DNA from: Pseudomonadota bacterium | GTDB taxonomy: Bacteria > Pseudomonadota > Alphaproteobacteria > Micropepsales > Micropepsaceae | Assembly: GCA_021808875.1 (NCBI GenBank) | Contig: JAKBAU010000160.1 | Location: 1,273-8,108 of the forward strand | Length of the DNA: 6,836 nucleotides | Direction of reading: 5' to 3' | Shown here: one piece after another, positions 1 to 6,022 of the stretch | Position numbering within the stretch: the stretch's first letter is position 1 | Layout of the letters: each line of letters starts with the position of its first letter | Notes under the pieces: generated by a model | What the model saw: the letters and a program-made list of their open reading frames with translations, nothing else | Database searches by the model: none | Told to the model about the DNA's origin: nothing | Made by a program: the position numbers and the translations under genes

Positions 1-444
1 GCTTTGACCGCCCAACAGTCCGGCGTGGCCGGCACAGTGGGCAAGGCGCGCCATGGCTTCGGCTCGCAGAAAGGGGTCGGTCATCGCCTCCGAAGATCCA
101 AGAAGGTCAAAGGCTTCTGCCATGAGGCCCTCGCCGGCGAAGAGGGCCAGCGGGCCGAGCGGGGCCGTCGCGAGGCGACTGGCGGCGGCGACGCATTCCA
201 CCGCGGCACAGACCCGGCCGAGAGGCTGGCGATCAACGCCGAACAGCCGTCCGCTCTGCAGCACAAAGAATGCCCGTAGATCTCGATCCTGGGCCAGAAC
301 CGCCCTGCGCATGGCTTCGATCAGCGCACCTTGTGGTCCGGCCGGTTGTGGCAGCAGGGCCGTCAGCGTGCGCTCGGCAAAGCTTGCCGCTTCCTGCAAC
401 GCCGGTCCGATCATAGCGCTGGGCGCCTGCGGCTCTGTGCTCAT
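1..444 (-). CDS. Degenerate polyprenyl synthetase homologue, N-terminal part (runs off left edge)
   Basis: The minus strand is open for 148 codons from an ATG at 444 to the window edge. It resembles short-chain polyprenyl diphosphate synthases (IspA type), which condense isopentenyl diphosphate with allylic diphosphates in the cytoplasm. Family landmarks are visible: FFVLQSGRLFGVD (59-71), AAVEC (80-84), FAGEGLMAEAFDLL (102-115), matching the usual LAGDAL..AF.IL block, and AGLLGGQ (141-147), matching AGMxGGQ. Two catalytic elements are not. The GGKRLRP diphosphate-binding segment reads QDRDLRA (52-58). Between AAVEC and FAGEG there are only 16 residues, against about 36 in E. coli IspA, so the first aspartate-rich motif (DDxxxxD) is missing entirely. 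The reading frame is intact, so this looks like a diverged paralogue or non-catalytic partner rather than a sequencing error. It starts 48 bases after xseB, the usual place of ispA. The Shine-Dalgarno (GGGA) is weak. The second aspartate motif lies outside the window. Family membership is well supported; function is unknown. Confidence 0.8.
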   Translation of the reverse strand, partial: MSTEPQAPSAMIGPALQEAASFAERTLTALLPQPAGPQGALIEAMRRAVLAQDRDLRAFFVLQSGRLFGVDRQPLGRVCAAVECVAAASRLATAPLGPLALFAGEGLMAEAFDLLGSSEAMTDPFLRAEAMARLAHCAGHAGLLGGQS

Positions 445-492
445 CAAAACGGTCCCGAAAAGTCCAGCTTCGGCGCTTGCGCCCGGCTCGGC

Positions 493-753
493 TTAGGAAA
501 GATCCAAAGGCTCGAGGCTGCTTGCCCCCTTTGGCCCGACCACCACTTTTTCCAGGCGTGTCTCGGCCGCCTTGAGCTTGGCCTCACAATGGCCCTTGAG
601 CGTCTGGCCGCGTTCGTACAGCGCGATCGAGTCCTCAAGATCGACATTACCCTGCTCGAGCCGGCCGACGATCTCCTCCAATTCCCGCAAGGCAGCCTCA
701 AAGCTGAGATCTTCGATTGGCTTGGAGGCGGATTTGGATGAAGCGGCGGCCAT
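493..753 (-). CDS. xseB: Exodeoxyribonuclease VII small subunit
   Basis: An 86-residue protein of typical XseB length. XseB binds the large subunit XseA to form exonuclease VII, which degrades single-stranded DNA from both ends into oligonucleotides in mismatch repair and DNA damage processing. The signature block runs from about residue 16 to 66: LSFEAALRELEEIVGRLEQG (16-35), then VDLEDSIALYERG (37-49) and CEAKLKAAE (56-64). This is the all-helical two-helix hairpin of the family. The N-terminal 12 residues are Ala/Ser/Lys-rich and the C-terminus is a low-complexity tail, both variable in the family. The ATG at 753 is 23 bases after the deacetylase stop, with only a weak purine stretch (GAAAGA) upstream, so expression probably depends on read-through from the upstream gene. 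xseA is not in the window. Confidence 0.96.
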   Translation of the reverse strand: MAAASSKSASKPIEDLSFEAALRELEEIVGRLEQGNVDLEDSIALYERGQTLKGHCEAKLKAAETRLEKVVVGPKGASSLEPLDLS

Positions 754-776
754 GGCCAGGGTCTTTCAGTTGCATC

Positions 777-1721
777 TCAAGGCCAGCCCATCAGGGCCTC
801 CACATGGGCGGCTGCTGATTGTGCCAGCGCGGCGAGGTCATAGCCGCCTTCCAGCGTCGATACAACGCGCCCGCCGCAAACTGTGTCGGCGAGGCTGCAA
901 GTTTGCTGGGTAAGCCAGGCGAAGTCTTTGGCTGTAAAGCGTAAATCGGCGAGCGGGTCGGCCCAGTGGCCGTCGAAGCCGGCGGACAGCAACACGATCT
1001 CAGGGGCAAAGCTCTCAAGCGCCGGAAAGATTCTCTCGGCAAAGGCCTGACGCAGCGCCGTGCCGTCGGAGCCCGGAGCAAGCGGGACATTGATAATATT
1101 GCCCGCACAGCCTCTTTCCTCGGGGCTGCCGCTTCCTGGATAAAGCGGCCACTGGTGGGTGGAGCCGTAGAAGAAGTCCGGATCGGACCGGGCGATCTCT
1201 TGGGTGCCATTGCCGTGATGAACGTCAAAATCGAGCACCGCGACGCGGTGAAGTCCGTGCACCGCGCGCGCATGGAGCGCTCCCACTGCCACATTGTTGA
1301 AGAAGCAGAAGCCCATCGCCCGCTCGGGTTCGGCGTGATGGCCGGGCGGGCGTACCGCGCAGAAAGCGTTGCGCGCTTTCGCGCTGGCCACGAGATCCAC
1401 GGCATCGATCACCGCCCCGGCGGCCAGCTGTGCCGCCTCGGCGGTACCTGCACTCATCACCGTGTCGGCATCGATAGAAAAAAAGACCTCCGCGCGTGCC
1501 CTTTGCGCCCAGGGCCCGAGGATGGCGTCCACCAGGTCCCGGCTGTGTACCCTCTTAAGGGCCTCAAGGCTTGCAGGCGTCGCCTCTGCCCGTACAAGAT
1601 ATTGAAAAGGCTCGGCTTCCAGTGCCCGCAATACCGCGCGCAGCCGGTCCGGGCATTCGGGATGGGCGGGCGGGGTGTCGTGGGCAAGACAGCCCGCACT
1701 GGAGAGCAGGACCGTGGTCAC
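777..1721 (-). CDS. Histone deacetylase family zinc hydrolase (HDAC/AcuC/acetylpolyamine amidohydrolase fold)
   Basis: A 314-residue cytoplasmic amidohydrolase of the arginase/deacetylase fold, the normal size for bacterial members. The active site appears complete. RPPGHH (124-129) carries the catalytic His pair H128/H129. LDFDVHHGNG (163-172) carries zinc ligands D166 and H168. SAGFDGHWADP (246-256) carries the third ligand D250. LEGGYDLAAL (290-299) carries the transition-state Tyr Y294. The STHQWPLYPGSG segment (187-198) resembles bacterial class II-like HDAH proteins. Family members remove acetyl or other acyl groups from lysine side chains, acetylpolyamines or small amides; the substrate here cannot be told from sequence. 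The start is GTG at 1721, with the conserved N-terminus (LLSSAGCLAHDTPPAHPECPDRL) beginning five codons in. Only a weak AAAGAG lies upstream. It is the first gene of the block that continues into xseB and the polyprenyl-synthetase homologue. Confidence 0.95.
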   Translation of the reverse strand: MTTVLLSSAGCLAHDTPPAHPECPDRLRAVLRALEAEPFQYLVRAEATPASLEALKRVHSRDLVDAILGPWAQRARAEVFFSIDADTVMSAGTAEAAQLAAGAVIDAVDLVASAKARNAFCAVRPPGHHAEPERAMGFCFFNNVAVGALHARAVHGLHRVAVLDFDVHHGNGTQEIARSDPDFFYGSTHQWPLYPGSGSPEERGCAGNIINVPLAPGSDGTALRQAFAERIFPALESFAPEIVLLSAGFDGHWADPLADLRFTAKDFAWLTQQTCSLADTVCGGRVVSTLEGGYDLAALAQSAAAHVEALMGWP

Positions 1722-1896
1722 AAGAAGGGCTCTTTCGCTAGCCGTTGGAACAGGGCGCGGTGCAGAATGGCAACACTCAGGCAGGACCCTAACGCGGAAT
1801 GGAAGGGCTCGGAAGCCGGCCCCGAGAGTGCACCGACAGCGCGCCCAACCCCTCTGCCCGCTTGGGGTTTTAGCGCCGCGCCAAAGTGCCTTGCGT

Positions 1897-1902
1897 TATA
1901 AT
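1897..1902 (+). promoter_or_regulatory. Perfect -10 hexamer TATAAT, candidate receptor promoter
   Basis: TATAAT matches the sigma-70 -10 consensus exactly and stands out in GC-rich sequence. No good -35 hexamer lies 16-18 bases upstream (CGCCGC at the 17-base spacing), and there is no extended TGn. If used, it would give a receptor leader of about 240 bases. An alternative -35-like TTGACC at 2011-2016 has only a poor -10 (TAGCTT at 2034-2039). Confidence 0.3.
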
Positions 1903-1987
1903 CGTGCGGCCAGACCGGCCTCAAGTTTGCGATCATGCCGGGGGCTTCATGAAATTGATGCAGAAAAGCCACAGAACCATCGGGAAA

Positions 1988-2002
1988 CACAACGTTTTTG
2001 TG
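1988..2002. promoter_or_regulatory. Small dyad CACAA-N5-TTGTG, possible operator
   Basis: Five-base arms CACAA (1988-1992) and TTGTG (1998-2002) flank CGTTT. The element contains AACGTT and lies nine bases before the TTGACC -35-like hexamer. Receptor genes in this class are often under local repressors, but a dyad this short can occur by chance. Confidence 0.2.
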
Positions 2003-2132
2003 AATCGGTTTTGACCCGTTCCCTGCTCTCTCTTAGCTTCCCGGCGAAGCGGACACCCTGCGTACCTAACTGCGCGGGGTCGAGTGCCATCAAGGCAGAG
2101 TCCGTGGTGGCCGTCGTCGTTACGACAGAACC

Positions 2133-2139
2133 AAGGGGG
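2133..2139 (+). promoter_or_regulatory. Ribosome binding site that fixes the TonB receptor start
   Basis: AAGGGGG lies six bases upstream of the GTG at 2146. This site, together with a canonical signal peptide starting exactly at that GTG, decides the start over any codon further upstream in the open frame. Confidence 0.75.
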
Positions 2140-2145
2140 TTCCAC

Positions 2146-5112
2146 GTGCATCAAGAACTAAAAAGTCGCGCTCTGCGGCGCAGCCTGCTCCTCGGAGCGG
2201 CATCTATGGCTGCGATTTGTCTGAGCGGCACTGCGTTCGCGCAGAGCTCGTCCAGCAGCCAATCAAGCAATGTCGAGTCCGTCATCGTCACGGGTTCGCT
2301 CATTCCAACCACCAACCTCACAACCACGAGTCCGGTGACGGAGCTTTCGTCGCAGGACATTAAGACCACGGGCGTGACCCGAATCGAGGACCTCGTCACC
2401 CAGCTGCCGCAGGCTTTTGCGGCGCAGAACTCGACAGTCTCGAACGGTGCAACCGGTACGGCGACGATCAGCCTGCGTAACCTCGGCTCGACTCGCACCC
2501 TGGTTCTGGTCGATGGTCTGCGCATGCCTTACGGCTCGCCGACCGATCCGGCCGCCGACCTCAACGAAATCCCCACCCAGATGGTGCAGCGCGTTGAAGT
2601 GCTGACGGGTGGCGCCTCTGCAACCTATGGCTCGGACGCGATCGCCGGTGTTGTCAACTTCATCATGAAGAAGGACTTCCAGGGCTTTCAGCTCAATGCC
2701 GAGTACAGTATCTACCAGCACGAAAACGGCAGCAATCAGGGCGGTATCCGCAGCAGCATCCAGGCGCTCGGCGCGACCAACCCGTCCCAGTTCAAGTTGC
2801 CGCCAAGCAGCGTGATGGTCGGTCGCGGCCTCGATCTCAGCGCCATGCTGGGTGTCAATTCACCGAATGGCAAGGGCAACATTACCGCCTATTTCGAGTA
2901 TCGTAACGACCAGCCGATCCTGGAAAGCAATTACGACTATTCATCGTGCGCCGTGTCCGGGCTCTCCGCTGCCAACACCTTCAAGTGCGGTGGTTCCTCG
3001 ACCTCCTATCCGGGCCGTTTCAGCAACTTCTCGACCTATGACTATACGCTCGGCAAGACCCCCGGCACCTTCGTTCCGTGGAGCCCGGCTGACGAGTATA
3101 ACTACGGGCCGCTCAACTACTTCCAGCGTCCTGATACGCGCTATTCGTTTGGCGCCTTCAGCCACTACCGCATCAACGATCACGTTGAAGTCTACAGCCA
3201 GTTGATGTTCACCAACTATGAGACGCTGGCCCAGATTGCTCCGTCGGGCGACTTCTTCCGCACCAATACTATTAATTGCGGCAATCCGCTCCTCAGCACC
3301 ATCCAGTTGACGGATATTGGTTGTACGGCGGCAAACATCGCGGCCAACACCACCAACCACGGCTTCTATATCGGCCGCCGCAACGTCGAAGGTGGTCCGC
3401 GTATCGACGATCTGCAGTACACGTCCTATCGCGCCGTTCTGGGCTTCCGGGGCGACATTGCGAAGGGCTGGAATTACGACGTGTCCGGCCAGTACTCGAA
3501 GGTGCTGCTCGCCGAGCACTATCTGAATGAGTTCTCGGTGACCCGCCTGAACCGGGCTCTGGATGTCGTGACCAATCCCGCCAACGGCCAGCCGGTTTGC
3601 GCCTCGGTGTTGAACGGCACGGATCCCAACTGCGTGCCTTATGACATCTTCAGTGGCGCTGGCCCCTCGAAGGCCGCGATTTCCTACCTCAACGTGCCGC
3701 TGCTGCAGCAAGGCAACACAACTCTGCAGGACCTGATCGCCAGGGTTAACGGCGATCTCGGTCAGTACGGGATCAAGAGCCCGTGGGCAGAAGGCTCCGC
3801 CAAGGTGGCTATGGGTCTTGAATATCGCGCCAATGGCCTCGGCCTGTTGCCCGATCTCGAGTACCAGACCTTCGACGGCGCAGGCCAGGGCGGTCCGGTG
3901 CTTCCGGTGTCGGGTAACACCAGCGTGACGGAAGGCTTCGGCGAATTCACGATGCCGGTGGTCGAAAATAAGCCGCTGGCTCAGCTCATCAGTGTCGACC
4001 TCGCCTATCGTTATTCGAGCTACAACACCTCTGTTACCACCAACACCTGGAAGATCGGTGGCGACTGGGCTCCGGACAACAGCGTCCGCTTCCGGGGTAG
4101 CTACGATCACGCGGTGCGTGCGCCAAACGTGCTCGATCTTTATACGGCACAGGGCTTCAACCTGTTCAACTCACCGGGCGATCCTTGCGGCCCGGCCACG
4201 GTTGGCGTCTATCAGGCCTCTATGGCTCAGTGCTTGGCAACCGGTGTTCCGGCGGCCCAGTATCAGAGCGCGGCTCTGACCAGCCCGGCCGGCCAGTATA
4301 ACTTCCTGGCTGGTGGTAACCCGGACCTTCGTCCGGAAACTGCCAATACATGGACCCTTGGTGCAGTGTTCACACCGACCGCCATCCCGGGATTCAGCGG
4401 ATCGATCGACTACTGGAACATCAACATCAAGAACCTGATCAGCACGGTCGGAGCAACCAATACCCTGGCCGCCTGCTATCAGTACAGCATCGCTTCGTCC
4501 TGCGCGCTTATCCATCGTAACGCGCTTGGCCAGCTCTGGGTTGGGAGCGGATTTGTCTCCGACCTCAATACCAACGTTGGTAGCCTCAAGGAGGACGGCA
4601 TCGACATCAACGCCTTCTATCAGCTCGATCTGGCTGATGTGGGTGCGGCCGGCTATGGTCAGGTCACCTTTGGCCTCACCGGCACCTGGGTCAACCAGCT
4701 TGTCACCAACCCGGGCATTCCGGGTGTGCCGTCGTATGACTGCATTGGCAAGTATGGTAATGCCTGCGGTACGCCAAATCCGGATTGGAGACATCGTCTG
4801 CAAGCAACCTGGAATACGCCTTGGGATGATATCTCAGTGTCGGCAACCTGGCGGTACATCTCGTCGGTCACGGCGTTTGATTACAGCAGCACCGCGCTCG
4901 ACTATCAGCTGCCATCCGAGAACTACATGGATCTGTCAGCTGGCTTCCCGCTGCCGCACAACACCATGCTGCATGTCGGTATCAACAACGTGCTCGACAA
5001 CAATCCGCCGATCACCTCGATCGCGGGTACGAGCGGCAACGGCAATACCTACCCGCAGGTCTATGATGCGATGGGCAGGTATCTGTTCGCCGACATCACC
5101 ATCAACATGTAA
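2146..5112 (+). CDS. TonB-dependent outer membrane receptor
   Basis: A 988-residue outer membrane beta-barrel receptor that takes up a scarce substrate using energy passed on by TonB-ExbB-ExbD. Residues 1-32 form a Sec signal peptide: basic ALRRS (9-13), a hydrophobic core (14-26) and AFA|Q cleavage after A32. A Ser-rich linker (SSSSSQSSN, 34-42) leads to a TonB-box-like VESVIVTGS (43-51). The plug spans about 60-180, with TISLRNLGSTRTLVLVDGLR (107-126) and TGGASATYGSDAIAGVVNFI (154-173), both hallmarks of the family. The rest is barrel, including RAPNVLDLY and NPDLRPE (725-731), ending YLFADITINM. There is no N-terminal secretin/STN domain, so signalling through an anti-sigma factor is not expected. 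Several spaced Cys residues fall in predicted extracellular loops. Size and style match the large carbohydrate- or small-molecule-type receptors of Caulobacter and Sphingomonas relatives. No neighbour in the window reveals the substrate. The start is GTG. Confidence 0.95.
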   Translation: MHQELKSRALRRSLLLGAASMAAICLSGTAFAQSSSSSQSSNVESVIVTGSLIPTTNLTTTSPVTELSSQDIKTTGVTRIEDLVTQLPQAFAAQNSTVSNGATGTATISLRNLGSTRTLVLVDGLRMPYGSPTDPAADLNEIPTQMVQRVEVLTGGASATYGSDAIAGVVNFIMKKDFQGFQLNAEYSIYQHENGSNQGGIRSSIQALGATNPSQFKLPPSSVMVGRGLDLSAMLGVNSPNGKGNITAYFEYRNDQPILESNYDYSSCAVSGLSAANTFKCGGSSTSYPGRFSNFSTYDYTLGKTPGTFVPWSPADEYNYGPLNYFQRPDTRYSFGAFSHYRINDHVEVYSQLMFTNYETLAQIAPSGDFFRTNTINCGNPLLSTIQLTDIGCTAANIAANTTNHGFYIGRRNVEGGPRIDDLQYTSYRAVLGFRGDIAKGWNYDVSGQYSKVLLAEHYLNEFSVTRLNRALDVVTNPANGQPVCASVLNGTDPNCVPYDIFSGAGPSKAAISYLNVPLLQQGNTTLQDLIARVNGDLGQYGIKSPWAEGSAKVAMGLEYRANGLGLLPDLEYQTFDGAGQGGPVLPVSGNTSVTEGFGEFTMPVVENKPLAQLISVDLAYRYSSYNTSVTTNTWKIGGDWAPDNSVRFRGSYDHAVRAPNVLDLYTAQGFNLFNSPGDPCGPATVGVYQASMAQCLATGVPAAQYQSAALTSPAGQYNFLAGGNPDLRPETANTWTLGAVFTPTAIPGFSGSIDYWNINIKNLISTVGATNTLAACYQYSIASSCALIHRNALGQLWVGSGFVSDLNTNVGSLKEDGIDINAFYQLDLADVGAAGYGQVTFGLTGTWVNQLVTNPGIPGVPSYDCIGKYGNACGTPNPDWRHRLQATWNTPWDDISVSATWRYISSVTAFDYSSTALDYQLPSENYMDLSAGFPLPHNTMLHVGINNVLDNNPPITSIAGTSGNGNTYPQVYDAMGRYLFADITINM

Positions 5113-5135
5113 GTCAGTATCTACGTGGACTTTTG

Positions 5136-5163
5136 CGGCGGGCTTCGGCCCGCCGTTTTTTTT
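5136..5163 (+). terminator. Strong intrinsic terminator of the TonB receptor gene
   Basis: Perfect 8-base stem CGGCGGGC (5136-5143) and GCCCGCCG (5148-5155), closed by a stable TTCG tetraloop and followed by eight T residues (5156-5163). It starts 23 bases after the receptor stop and implies that the receptor transcript ends here. Confidence 0.95.
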
Positions 5164-5175
5164 CGCCCAGTAGAC

Positions 5176-5191
5176 AGTGAGATTGCTCACA
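5176..5191. promoter_or_regulatory. CRP/FNR-family-like dyad
   Basis: AGTGA-GATTGC-TCACA matches the CRP consensus TGTGA-N6-TCACA at nine of ten defined bases. It lies 12 bases beyond the terminator T-run. No intact gene starts just downstream on either strand, so either the target is lost or the match is fortuitous. Confidence 0.3.
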
Positions 5192-5230
5192 GCCTCCTTT
5201 CCAGCGACTGATGCGTGCGCGCTCCACCTA

Positions 5231-5250
5231 CCTTGACCTTGTGCTCAAGG
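5231..5250. repeat. Inverted repeat CCTTGA-N8-TCAAGG
   Basis: Six-base perfect arms (5231-5236 and 5245-5250) flank an eight-base spacer. There is no T-run, so it is not an intrinsic terminator. It could be an operator or a remnant of one. It lies just upstream of a possible ATG at 5260 whose 47-codon frame I do not recognise. Confidence 0.35.
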
Positions 5251-5356
5251 GGCAGAGGCATGTCATTGCACAATTGGACAGGCTACTCAGACCTCGGCAG
5301 CCTGCTTATGTTTCTTGTGAAGTGTCGGGCACAGCCCAGAGCTGACTTGCGCGATC

Positions 5357-5672
5357 TTAATGGCTGCGCGGCTCGCGATGCCCCCGAAAGAGAAACTGTT
5401 TGAGTACCGCGGCAAAGCGCCGAGGGCGGTCGAACATGACGAAATGCAGAGAGTGGTAGATTTCCACGGCCGTCAGCACTTTCAGGCCGGCATAGGCATG
5501 GAGATAGAGGGCGCGGGTTTTACCGCGGGCAATTCCGAGCGGAGCGTAGTCAGGATAGACCAGTGTCACCGGGGAAGAGGCGGTTGCGTTCGCGTCCTTG
5601 AGCCGGCAGGCACAGGCCGATGGTAAAGCTGAAGAAGCAGCCAATACACACAACAAATCTCAGACGCGACAT
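5357..5672 (-). pseudogene. Remnant of a secreted alpha/beta hydrolase (signal peptide plus C-terminal end)
   Basis: Two pieces in different frames look like the two ends of one gene. From an ATG at 5672 the minus strand encodes a typical signal peptide (MSRLRFVV, a hydrophobic core, then LCLPAQG), but that frame stops at 5550. In another frame, from about 5572 down to a stop at 5357, it encodes PVTLVYPDYAPLGI, then SLHFVMFDRPRRFAAVLKQFL. This closely resembles the last strand, catalytic-His loop (His at codon 5446-5444) and final helix of alpha/beta hydrolases of the HFIMFDQPxxF type. The nucleophile elbow (GxSxG), the acid residue and the body of the fold, roughly 200 residues, are absent. 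I infer an internal deletion with a frameshift. A 99-codon frame (5357-5656) could be translated from TTG, but it begins just after an in-frame stop and would have no catalytic core. The match rests on recognition of the C-terminal pattern, not on an alignment. Confidence 0.6.
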
Positions 5673-5727
5673 GGGTGTTCTCTGCAGCGTGGGATTAGGA
5701 CCCGGATGTCGGGGAAGTGGAGACGAC

Positions 5728-6021
5728 CTAGATGTTTCCGACGATGTCGCGCAGATAATCGACGTAGGCTTCGAAGGCGCGCCGCCCTTCTTTGGTCAGC
5801 GTGATGCGGGTACGTGGCTTCTTGCCGACGAAATCTTTTTCGGAGGCAATATAGCCTTGGGTTTCCAGGGTCTGCAGATGCGCGCCCAGATTGCCTTCGG
5901 TGGCACCTACCAGTGCCTTGAGGCGCACGAACTCCAGCTGGGTTCCCGCCGGCAAGGCTTTCAGGGCCGACATGATCTTGAGCCGCACAGGCTGGTGAAT
6001 GACTGCATCGGGCTGTTCCAT
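5728..6021 (-). CDS. Small winged-helix transcriptional regulator (PF13601-type, MarR-like)
   Basis: A 97-residue DNA-binding protein with a single winged helix-turn-helix and no separate sensor domain. It follows the pattern of the winged-helix family PF13601. HQPVRLKIMSAL (9-20) is helix 1, FVRLKALVGATEGNLGAHLQTLETQGYI (31-58) is the helix-turn-helix with its recognition helix at about 41-55, and KKPRTRITLTKEGRRAFEAY (67-86) is the beta wing and start of the dimerisation helix. Its ATG follows the membrane-protein stop by one base (TGACATG), with a strong GGAGGG site six bases upstream inside the end of that gene, so the two are translationally coupled. Regulators in this arrangement usually repress their own operon. 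The tandem boxes at 6599-6626 are the obvious candidate target, which is inference. No clear terminator follows. Confidence 0.92.
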   Translation of the reverse strand: MEQPDAVIHQPVRLKIMSALKALPAGTQLEFVRLKALVGATEGNLGAHLQTLETQGYIASEKDFVGKKPRTRITLTKEGRRAFEAYVDYLRDIVGNI

Positions 6022-6022
6022 G

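Larger units (their letters stand above)
1722..2145. other. Divergent intergenic region between the deacetylase and TonB receptor genes
   Basis: These 424 bases separate two genes transcribed away from each other, so promoters for both should lie here. The plus-strand receptor frame happens to stay open through all of it and into the deacetylase gene. The translation is Arg/Pro-rich with no domain, unlike the receptor, so I treat it as non-coding. Visible elements are a TATAAT at 1897-1902, a CACAA/TTGTG dyad at 1988-2002, a TTGACC at 2011-2016 and a GTCGT/ACGAC dyad at 2116-2126. I saw no cobalamin riboswitch B12 box and no tRNA or other RNA gene. Confidence 0.7.

Noticed and set aside
966..1901. 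Long plus-strand open frame opposite the deacetylase gene
   Set aside because: It is a shadow of the real gene. The minus strand has all the family motifs, while this translation is Arg/Gly/His-rich with no recognisable domain.
1949..2014. A 21-codon frame (MKLMQKSHRTIGKHNVFVNRF) with an upstream G-run, possible leader peptide
   Set aside because: It has no run of regulatory codons and no attenuator-like hairpin with a T-run after it. Short frames with a nearby G-run are common by chance in GC-rich DNA.
1675..2145. N-terminal extension of the TonB receptor reading frame as coding sequence
   Set aside because: It is Arg/Pro-rich with no domain, overlaps the deacetylase start on the other strand, and precedes a well-formed signal peptide that has its own ribosome binding site.
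1722..2145. Possible cobalamin riboswitch ahead of the receptor
   Set aside because: I looked for the conserved B12 box (GCCACTG) and the surrounding helices and did not find them. The GGAAGCCGG-like stretch near 1810 is not enough.
2941..4110. 389-codon minus-strand open frame inside the TonB receptor gene
   Set aside because: Antisense shadow caused by GC-rich codon bias. The plus-strand receptor is continuous and well supported across it.
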